Source: Tritrichomonas musculus
Lineage: Eukaryota > Parabasalia > Tritrichomonadida > Tritrichomonadidae
DNA: 23,800 nucleotides
Assembly (NCBI GenBank): GCA_039105265.1
Contig: JAPFFF010000394.1
Span: 1-23,800 of the forward strand
Direction of reading: 5' to 3'
Positions within the stretch are counted from its first letter, which is position 1; each line of letters begins with the position of its first letter. Positions 1 through 4,831 of the stretch are shown piece after piece. The notes under the pieces were generated by a model. It did no database searches and was not told where the DNA came from. It worked only from the letters and a program-made list of their open reading frames with translations. The position numbers were made by a program, and so were the translations under genes.

Positions 1-798
1 CTACTGAATGAACTGTTTAATTCGGATATTATGATCTCCATGATGAATGAATTGGCAAATTTCATCAAGAATATTGGTAATGAAATATTCTTGATTGAAT
101 TTGATCCCTTTTGGAAGTGCATCAATACATATTAAACGGTCTCCACTGAAAGCAATTGTGATCATGCATTTTTTTGAACCAATTTTTTTCAGAACTCTTG
201 GTGGAACTTTTTCAATTGATGGTGCATACATAGCATTTGTTTCATAATCAAAATAGAACCATGATTCATCTAAGGTTATTAGTGAGATGAAATTATTTTC
301 TTGACAAGAGTACAATGTTTTCAAAAGTGCTCTTGATTTTTCAACTCGTTCGATCTTATTTTCCGGGGTGAGTTGATGAGGGACCCATCTTCTGATAAAC
401 CTTTTCAAATGAAGGACATCGGTTAAATTGAAAATAACCGTTGGAACAGAGCAACATAATCGTGATGCAATACTTTTTGCAGTTGAATAAGGTTCATCTT
501 GCAAAATGGCTGAAATAGTATCAGATATATCCAAATTTGGCCTTCCTTCGCGTTCTAAATCATTGCATGATAAATCTCCACTTTTGAACCTGTTGACCCA
601 TCGTTGGATTGTTGACATACTAAGAGCGTCATCTTCTAATGTATCTGTTAACTCTGTTGTAATTTTTTTGTATCCCCATCCTTTCAGGAAGAAATACTTG
701 ATAACAATTCTTTGCTCGATTGGAAGAGGTGTATTACCATCATTAACTATATTATCTCGATTAGGATAAAGAGTTTTAACACTTGGTGGTAATTCCAT
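1..798 (-). CDS. Mariner-type transposase, C-terminally truncated (copy 1)
   Basis: This 265-aa protein is related to Tc1/mariner DDD transposases, which cut and paste DNA flanked by terminal inverted repeats. Seen: a first helix-turn-helix at about residues 28-75 (ending QRWVNRFKSGD), a GRP linker at 85-87, a second helix-turn-helix at about 89-125, the mariner signature WVPHQLT at 138-144, and the first catalytic Asp at D177 in TLDESWFYF. The conserved LPKG-x-x-FN-x-x-YF block follows at 228-239. Mariner transposases are usually about 340-350 aa; here the protein stops where the second catalytic Asp (the DNARPH-type block) should come, and the third is absent too. Sequence beyond the stop does not read as the missing part. 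It should therefore be unable to transpose, but the DNA-binding half is intact. The ATG at 798 is the first after an in-frame TAA. It lies 21 nt downstream of the protease stop, in the same phase. Confidence 0.9.
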   Translation of the reverse strand: MELPPSVKTLYPNRDNIVNDGNTPLPIEQRIVIKYFFLKGWGYKKITTELTDTLEDDALSMSTIQRWVNRFKSGDLSCNDLEREGRPNLDISDTISAILQDEPYSTAKSIASRLCCSVPTVIFNLTDVLHLKRFIRRWVPHQLTPENKIERVEKSRALLKTLYSCQENNFISLITLDESWFYFDYETNAMYAPSIEKVPPRVLKKIGSKKCMITIAFSGDRLICIDALPKGIKFNQEYFITNILDEICQFIHHGDHNIRIKQFIQ

Positions 799-819
799 TT
801 CGAGTTGAATAAAAAGTCT
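799..819 (-). other. 21-bp protease-transposase spacer with AATAAA inverted repeat
   Basis: The spacer is seven codons long and keeps the transposase in the same phase as the protease. Positions 808-813 and 819-824 are AATAAA and TTTATT around AAGTC, so both strands carry AATAAA. On the minus strand the motif overlaps the protease stop codon (TAAATAAA), a layout reminiscent of trichomonad UAAA polyadenylation signals that include the stop. The same site recurs every 4,012 bp. Confidence 0.45.
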
Positions 820-2376
820 TTATTTATATACAACATCTGTTTCTAATTCATTGTTTTGAAGTTCTCGAAGTATTCTCTTTCTAATATCTGGCATATTGCG
901 TTGTTTAAACTTACCATTTCCTTCATGCAAAAAGGTACGACAAGATTCCATTAGAAACACTCCACAATCCTTGTTATTCCTTTGACTAGGTACATCATAA
1001 TATTTTGCTTTTAACTTACCTGTTCCTGAAATATTGATCCACTTATTAAGTGTCTTTACCTCTGGTGCCATTGACTTATTCTCAGAGTCATAGCATTCGA
1101 TTATTTTCTTTGAATATCGAACAATACATAAAACCCAATGTTCTCCATCTGAACAAATGGGGACAAATACTTTATCGAAATGTGAAAATGACTGTTTACC
1201 TGAGATAGGACTTTTCATCAGTTCATGTATTTTTTCCATATCATTAGTCTCATATGCTCTAGAAAGGAGGGTATAAAATGCAGTAGGTAAAACCAATATT
1301 TTCTTTTTATCAAACTCTGCCTCATTTTGACCAGGTTGTTTATTCAATCTCTTTCCTTTGTTATATAGAAGTTTCAAGTAGTCATCAATAACATCTTCTT
1401 CTATATTTTCATCATTGACTAAACTCCTCCAATCATGAATTTTATGACGTCTTTGGTCTACTGTATACTCTCCTGTCTTCTGTGGTGTCATACGGGGTTC
1501 TCTTGGAGGAGGACTAGTACCTCGAGAGGTATGCGATGATGGAAACTGTGGAGGTGGTGATGAAGGAGGAGGAGGTGGTGGAGGTGGAGGTGAAGGTGAA
1601 CGAGGTCGTTTTGATTTTGTCTTAGGTTGTTTTGATTTTTTCTTAGGTCTATCATCCTCGTCTAAATTTGTACTACTTTGAAGTAAAAGTTGAATTCTGT
1701 TTTGATTTTGGTCCCTTGTTGGTGGCTCAACATTTGTGGGTCGGTTCCTACCGATTTTCCTAAGGTTAAGATGATAATCATTTCGATTTAAAGTTGGAGG
1801 TCTGGGTAATGGAGCCAATTCTGGTATATCATCTGTTTGAATACCTCTAGTTTTATATTCTTTCTTATCACTTTTCAATGTTCTTTCTTTCATCTGCTCT
1901 CTCAGTTCTCTAGCTGCTTGTTTTTCCTCCTCAGTCTTCATTCGAGATATCCTTATGTTGATAATATCATAATGTAATTTTATCTCTGTTAATATACCTG
2001 TTGTTGATTCCTGGAGAGTATATTGATATGGCTTTAATACTGTTATGTAATGTCCATGTTCATCTTTATCATCTTGATTTTTCTTAATTGCAAAAACACA
2101 ACCTGTAAATTTTGCTTTTGGTCTCTCTCTCTTGAGTCTATTAGCAAATTCAAGTACGTCTTTAAAAGCTATACTAGTATTTAAATATGTCTCATATAAT
2201 TTTTGTAGATTTATTTGATTATTAGAGAACTTCCATATAGTTTGACCCAAACCTCTTGTTAATCTTGCAACATCTCTATCAACTAGTTTAGGTCGAAATT
2301 TAAAAGTACATTGTAGTAGTTGTATTTTATTGTTAGGTTTAGTTTGTGTGCCTTTATCACTTGTCATTTTTATCAT
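820..2376 (-). CDS. Ulp1/SENP-like C48 cysteine protease with proline-rich middle (copy 1)
   Basis: Predicted 518-aa protein from the ATG at 2376 (a second ATG at 2367 would give 515 aa). The C-terminal third, about residues 360-490, is a clan CE cysteine protease of the Ulp1/SENP type, which in hosts removes SUMO or processes precursors. Seen: H413 in GEHWV, D430 in ECYDSE, Q465 in PSQRNNKDCG and nucleophile C471. The H-to-D spacing of 17 and Q-to-C spacing of 6 equal those of yeast Ulp1. N-terminal to it are a charged helix (about 147-175), a lysine/arginine-rich segment (243-259, likely nuclear localisation), nine consecutive prolines (263-271) and further SPPP stretches. Two short motifs, KGTQTK (8-13) and RGIQTD (177-182), match dynein light chain LC8 ligands. 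The N-terminal 140 residues are not recognised. Adenovirus- and Polinton-type proteases share this fold, so a viral-like origin is possible; nothing capsid-like accompanies it. Confidence 0.88.
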   Translation of the reverse strand: MIKMTSDKGTQTKPNNKIQLLQCTFKFRPKLVDRDVARLTRGLGQTIWKFSNNQINLQKLYETYLNTSIAFKDVLEFANRLKRERPKAKFTGCVFAIKKNQDDKDEHGHYITVLKPYQYTLQESTTGILTEIKLHYDIINIRISRMKTEEEKQAARELREQMKERTLKSDKKEYKTRGIQTDDIPELAPLPRPPTLNRNDYHLNLRKIGRNRPTNVEPPTRDQNQNRIQLLLQSSTNLDEDDRPKKKSKQPKTKSKRPRSPSPPPPPPPPPSSPPPQFPSSHTSRGTSPPPREPRMTPQKTGEYTVDQRRHKIHDWRSLVNDENIEEDVIDDYLKLLYNKGKRLNKQPGQNEAEFDKKKILVLPTAFYTLLSRAYETNDMEKIHELMKSPISGKQSFSHFDKVFVPICSDGEHWVLCIVRYSKKIIECYDSENKSMAPEVKTLNKWINISGTGKLKAKYYDVPSQRNNKDCGVFLMESCRTFLHEGNGKFKQRNMPDIRKRILRELQNNELETDVVYK

Positions 2377-2382
2377 TATAAA
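2364..2382 (+). promoter_or_regulatory. Initiator-like TCATTTTTATCATTAT before the 83-aa gene
   Basis: TCATTTTTAT (2364-2373) and TCATTAT (2373-2379) precede the ATG at 2383 by 17 and 8 nt, counted from the A of TCA. Both fit the trichomonad initiator consensus TCA-Y-T-W. The segment also contains the start codons of the divergent protease. The same site recurs every 4,012 bp. Confidence 0.4.
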
Positions 2383-2634
2383 ATGTCTCAATCAGACCGT
2401 ATGTATATCCTCGTTAGAATTCTATCGAACATCCATGAATATAATGTAGAGAGTGATGAAACTAGAAGAAAAAAATTGATGAAGACTATAAAAGAATTAT
2501 CAGCTCAGTATTTCAAACCTGAACATCTTCAAATAATGAGGATAGATAATGATGTTGATTTTTTAGGTCGAATTGAACACTTTGCTTTGGAGTTCTTAGA
2601 ACTATATATAGTTAATCTGCCCTCGCATTTATAA
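2383..2634 (+). CDS. Small helical protein, 83 aa, unrecognised (copy 1)
   Basis: I do not recognise this protein. It begins MSQSDRMYIL at the ATG at 2383; an earlier reading from a TTG is not credible because it would run back through the protease start. The sequence is rich in charged and aliphatic residues and looks mostly alpha-helical, with a basic stretch TRRKKLMK at 28-35 and an acidic, hydrophobic C-terminal half (IEHFALEFLELYIV at 64-77) that could be amphipathic. It has no signal peptide and no convincing membrane segment. It is divergent from the protease with only 6 bp between the two ATGs, and its last 23 bp overlap the 3' end of the HNH gene on the other strand. A trichomonad-like initiator TCATTAT lies 8 nt before the ATG. 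The ORF is the same in all copies and has a promoter-like context, so it is likely a real gene, but its function is unknown. Confidence 0.68.
   Translation: MSQSDRMYILVRILSNIHEYNVESDETRRKKLMKTIKELSAQYFKPEHLQIMRIDNDVDFLGRIEHFALEFLELYIVNLPSHL
2600..2613. other. 14-bp perfect palindrome AACTATATATAGTT
   Basis: The palindrome sits at the convergent 3' ends of the 83-aa and HNH genes. It codes for part of the C-terminus of the 83-aa protein and borders the HNH stop codon (2612-2614). It could form a weak hairpin in either transcript or be a binding site, but a chance origin in AT-rich DNA is possible. The same sequence recurs every 4,012 bp. Confidence 0.35.
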
Positions 2635-2947
2635 TTTTGGGCATATCCCTGTTATAGTTACTATCAGTTGGGGTTATCCATCTTAAGTTGCTTAGATGGT
2701 AGTCAGCCCTATTCCTATTGATATGGTCTACCTCTATTTTATGTTGTGGGTCATCATTAGGTATGAACTGTCTTGCTATAAGTACATGTTTCAAGTAGTA
2801 GTCGCCATTTAGACATACACGTATATACCCCTTAATATGTTTTGCATCTTTGCATATAAAATGATTACTCTTACGTCTTATAGTAAAGGGGTACCTATTC
2901 AATATCTCATAGTCGTTAGTAAAGCCTTTGAGTGGTACAAATGACAT
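2612..2947 (-). CDS. NUMOD4-HNH endonuclease, 111 aa (copy 1)
   Basis: A compact homing-endonuclease-like protein. Residues about 5-30 (FVPLKGFTNDYEI then FTIRR) fit the NUMOD4 DNA-binding module, and about 40-100 fit the HNH_3 fold: GYIRVCLNG at 40-48, H54 in the position of the usual VHR histidine, FIPND at 61-65, then EVDHIN at 72-77 and LSNLRW at 85-90. The candidate catalytic and metal residues are D74, H75 and N87. Such proteins nick or cut DNA and spread by recombination; they are common in phages, large viruses and protist mobile elements. The length is typical of the minimal form, with no extra DNA-binding domain after the HNH core. It is transcribed toward the protease from a 51-bp divergent spacer shared with the 81-aa gene, and its stop lies inside the 3' end of the 83-aa gene. 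The target site is unknown; cutting within or next to the repeat unit is a plausible inference. Confidence 0.9.
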   Translation of the reverse strand: MSFVPLKGFTNDYEILNRYPFTIRRKSNHFICKDAKHIKGYIRVCLNGDYYLKHVLIARQFIPNDDPQHKIEVDHINRNRADYHLSNLRWITPTDSNYNRDMPKIINARAD

Positions 2948-2998
2948 TTTCTCACTTTTTGAATGATTTAAATATTTTCATTTCATTTTTATTTTTGT
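2948..2998. promoter_or_regulatory. 51-bp divergent promoter between the HNH and 81-aa genes
   Basis: Two genes start outward from this spacer. Toward the plus strand it holds TCATTTTTATTTTTGT (2983-2998), with the candidate transcription start A at 2985, 14 nt before ATG. Toward the minus strand there is TCATTCA about 20 nt before the HNH ATG, a weaker match to the initiator. The TCATTTTTAT decamer is identical to the one before the 83-aa gene. The same spacer recurs every 4,012 bp. Confidence 0.42.
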
Positions 2999-3244
2999 AT
3001 GAGCAAGTGGGGGACAATCATTGTTGAAGGAATTGATGATAAAGGACCTCTTTATTATCCTCTCGATGACAAAGAAAAAAACGTTATCAAGTTTCCAAAG
3101 AAAAAAAAGCGAGTAAACTTGTATAAAAACTATTATGAACATCAAGAGAAAGAAGAAGAAGAGAAAGAAGAACTTCTAGATGTAGGTGTTCAAACTGAAA
3201 AAACTGAACTACCTCATATAGACGAACTACTTAGTAAAATTTAA
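2999..3244 (+). CDS. Small basic/acidic protein with NLS-like patch and GVQTE motif, 81 aa (copy 1)
   Basis: No family is recognised. The protein has three visible parts: an N-terminal segment (1-30) that could form short strands, a basic patch PKKKKRV at 33-39 that is nearly the SV40 large T nuclear localisation signal, and a very acidic helix (about 46-60, EKEEEEKEE) followed by DVGVQTEK at 61-68. That last motif resembles ligands of the LC8 dynein light chain, in which the Q-T/V pair anchors the peptide; an acidic helix before such a motif is common in LC8 partners. This suggests a small linear-motif adaptor that enters the nucleus and binds LC8. The start ATG follows a T-rich leader with TCATTTTT 14 nt upstream. 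It is the first of two plus-strand genes, 41 bp before the 82-aa gene. The function is inferred from motifs only. Confidence 0.72.
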   Translation: MSKWGTIIVEGIDDKGPLYYPLDDKEKNVIKFPKKKKRVNLYKNYYEHQEKEEEEKEELLDVGVQTEKTELPHIDELLSKI

Positions 3245-3285
3245 CTTCTTTTATTTTATTGTTATTTTTTTTATTTTTGTCTTAA
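3245..3285 (+). promoter_or_regulatory. T-rich leader before the 82-aa gene
   Basis: This 41-bp gap is almost all T with scattered A and ends TTTTTATTTTTGTCTTAA before ATG. TTTTTATTTTTGT is shared with the leader of the 81-aa gene. No TCA initiator is seen, so a common transcript with the upstream gene, or a different start element, is likely. Confidence 0.3.
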
Positions 3286-3534
3286 ATGAATAGCGCTATT
3301 AACGGACTGAATAATGACGCAGAAGCTCTATATGCAAGATTTAAAGTTATTAAAGACAAGATATTTGGAAAATGTATGAATGAAGATGATAATAAAATAG
3401 CTAGTCAATTCGAAATAATGATAAATATAATCAAGTCATACAAAGAACTCTTTGAAGACATTGAAAAAGCTAAGTTATTATTGAAGTCAATTGGTGCACG
3501 TATCTCTATAGCTGAACATCAAAATAGACTATGA
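3286..3534 (+). CDS. Small helical protein, 82 aa, unrecognised (copy 1)
   Basis: Unrecognised. Nearly the whole chain looks alpha-helical: residues about 8-28 (NNDAEALYARFKVIKDKI), 36-60 (KIASQFEIMINIIKSY) and 58-78 (DIEKAKLLLKSIGARIS) show hydrophobic residues at helical spacing, so a small bundle or coiled-coil oligomer is likely. There is one cysteine (C30), no signal peptide and no membrane span. It has the same T-rich leader ending TTTTTATTTTTGT as the 81-aa gene, but no clear TCA initiator in the 41-bp gap, so it may be read from the same transcript. The TGA stop is directly joined to the hairpin minisatellite: the first repeat begins at the next base. All copies keep the reading frame. 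Confidence 0.65.
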   Translation: MNSAINGLNNDAEALYARFKVIKDKIFGKCMNEDDNKIASQFEIMINIIKSYKELFEDIEKAKLLLKSIGARISIAEHQNRL

Positions 3535-3873
3535 GGGACCCGAGGTAGTTGTTTAGGTCCCTAGTAGTAGTGGGGACCCGAGGTAGTTGTTTAGGTCCCT
3601 AGTAGTAGTGGGGACCCGAGGTAGTTGTTTAGGTCCCTAGTAGTACTTCAAGAAAAAACAAGTAGTGGGGACCCGAGGTAGTTGTTTAGGTCCCTAGTAG
3701 TACTTCAAGAAAAAACAAGTAGTGGGGACCCGAGGTAGTTGTTTAGGTCCCTAGTAGTACTTCAAGAAAAAACAAGTAGTGGGGACCCGAGGTAGTTGTT
3801 TAGGTCCCTAGTAGTAGTGGGGACCCGAGGTAGTTGTTTAGGTCCCTAGTAGTACTTCAAGAAAAAAACAAGT
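3535..3873. repeat. Hairpin minisatellite, seven repeats of 38 or 57 bp (copy 1)
   Basis: Seven blocks start with GGGACCCGAGG at 3535, 3573, 3611, 3668, 3725, 3782 and 3820. Spacings are therefore 38, 38, 57, 57, 57 and 38 bp; the long form carries a 19-nt insert, ACTTCAAGAAAAAACAAGT. Each block has GGGACC and GGTCCC arms around a 15-nt loop, and with a flanking T-A and one G-T pair the stem reaches 8 bp. After the last block the insert has one extra A and leads into TTGAAG, which pairs with its own CTTCAA. It has no coding potential and begins directly after the 82-aa gene's stop. The spaced, oriented repeats next to a T tract look like origin iterons or a protein-binding array; a terminator or plain minisatellite is possible. 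Confidence 0.93.
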
Positions 3874-3884
3874 TGAAGAAAAAA

Positions 3885-3944
3885 TTTTTTTATTTTTTTT
3901 TTTTTATTTTTTTTTTTTTTTTTTTTTTTTTATTTTTTATTTTT
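3885..3944. repeat. 60-bp T tract (copy 1)
   Basis: Runs of T are separated by single A residues: T7, T13, T25, T6 and T5. It begins at an A6-T7 junction. On the minus strand it reads as a long A tract after the transposase and the GC-richer segment. It may be an easily unwound element beside the hairpin repeats, a nucleosome-excluding tract, or the remnant of a poly(A) tail. Confidence 0.85.
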
Positions 3945-3945
3945 A

Positions 3946-4012
3946 TCACGAGTTCGTGTTGACGTGTGGGCTTAAGCGTAGCGTGGCCCCAACGGAAACC
4001 GACTCGTATATA
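3946..4012. other. 67-bp GC-richer segment with nested inverted repeats (copy 1)
   Basis: This stretch is just over half G+C in otherwise AT-rich DNA and lies directly beyond the truncated end of the transposase gene. ACGAGT (3948-3953) pairs with ACTCGT (4002-4007); inside it TGTTG (3957-3961) can pair with CAACG (3990-3994), and inside that GGGC (3968-3971) with GCCC (3986-3989). Alternative local hairpins are CACGA-GT-TCGTG (3947-3958) and CGG-AAA-CCG. It may be a structured RNA, a recombination or replication site, or foreign DNA captured at the junction. I do not recognise a known RNA family. Confidence 0.5.
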
Positions 4013-4810
4013 CTACTGAATGAACTGTTTAATTCGGATATTATGATCTCCATGATGAATGAATTGGCAAATTTCATCAAGAATATTGGTAATGAAATAT
4101 TCTTGATTGAATTTGATCCCTTTTGGAAGTGCATCAATACATATTAAACGGTCTCCACTGAAAGCAATTGTGATCATGCATTTTTTTGAACCAATTTTTT
4201 TCAGAACTCTTGGTGGAACTTTTTCAATTGATGGTGCATACATAGCATTTGTTTCATAATCAAAATAGAACCATGATTCATCTAAGGTTATTAGTGAGAT
4301 GAAATTATTTTCTTGACAAGAGTACAATGTTTTCAAAAGTGCTCTTGATTTTTCAACTCGTTCGATCTTATTTTCCGGGGTGAGTTGATGAGGGACCCAT
4401 CTTCTGATAAACCTTTTCAAATGAAGGACATCGGTTAAATTGAAAATAACCGTTGGAACAGAGCAACATAATCGTGATGCAATACTTTTTGCAGTTGAAT
4501 AAGGTTCATCTTGCAAAATGGCTGAAATAGTATCAGATATATCCAAATTTGGCCTTCCTTCGCGTTCTAAATCATTGCATGATAAATCTCCACTTTTGAA
4601 CCTGTTGACCCATCGTTGGATTGTTGACATACTAAGAGCGTCATCTTCTAATGTATCTGTTAACTCTGTTGTAATTTTTTTGTATCCCCATCCTTTCAGG
4701 AAGAAATACTTGATAACAATTCTTTGCTCGATTGGAAGAGGTGTATTACCATCATTAACTATATTATCTCGATTAGGATAAAGAGTTTTAACACTTGGTG
4801 GTAATTCCAT
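4013..4810 (-). CDS. Truncated mariner-type transposase (copy 2)
   Basis: Same 265-aa protein as at 1-798. This is the first copy whose downstream side is visible: its stop codon abuts the structured segment at 3946-4012, which shows that the missing C-terminus is a property of the unit and not of the window edge. Confidence 0.9.
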   Translation of the reverse strand: MELPPSVKTLYPNRDNIVNDGNTPLPIEQRIVIKYFFLKGWGYKKITTELTDTLEDDALSMSTIQRWVNRFKSGDLSCNDLEREGRPNLDISDTISAILQDEPYSTAKSIASRLCCSVPTVIFNLTDVLHLKRFIRRWVPHQLTPENKIERVEKSRALLKTLYSCQENNFISLITLDESWFYFDYETNAMYAPSIEKVPPRVLKKIGSKKCMITIAFSGDRLICIDALPKGIKFNQEYFITNILDEICQFIHHGDHNIRIKQFIQ

Positions 4811-4831
4811 TTCGAGTTGAATAAAAAGTCT

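Noticed and set aside
506-769. 87-aa plus-strand reading frame inside the transposase gene, repeated in each copy
   Set aside because: It lies wholly antisense to a recognised transposase, has no recognisable domain, and its persistence is explained by the identity of the copies.
799-830. Mariner terminal inverted repeats around the transposase gene
   Set aside because: Only short CGAGTT similarity in direct, not inverted, orientation to 3949-3954 was seen; the protease gene lies 21 bp away and leaves no room for a terminal repeat.
2320-2382. N-terminal extension of the 83-aa protein starting from a TTG, and a similar TTG extension of the protease to 2391
   Set aside because: Nuclear eukaryotic genes seldom start at TTG; ATG codons at 2383 and 2376 are available and give tidy non-overlapping starts.
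3535-3873. CRISPR array
   Set aside because: The intervals are not unique spacers; they are one invariant 19-nt insert that is present or absent. There are no cas genes, and the genes are eukaryotic in type.
3885-3944. Telomeric repeat array
   Set aside because: The tract is irregular T runs with single A interruptions, not a short G-rich repeat, and it lies inside each internal unit.
3946-4012. Pistol-type or hammerhead ribozyme on either strand
   Set aside because: The minus strand has GCTTAAGCCC, as in pistol ribozymes, but the AAAUA linker and the matching second helix are absent; no CUGAUGA core for a hammerhead was found.
3946-4147. Two overlapping 63-aa frames on opposite strands across the structured segment and the transposase end
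   Set aside because: Both begin or end inside the known transposase in another frame, and neither has a promoter-like context or a recognisable motif. They look like by-products of the junction.
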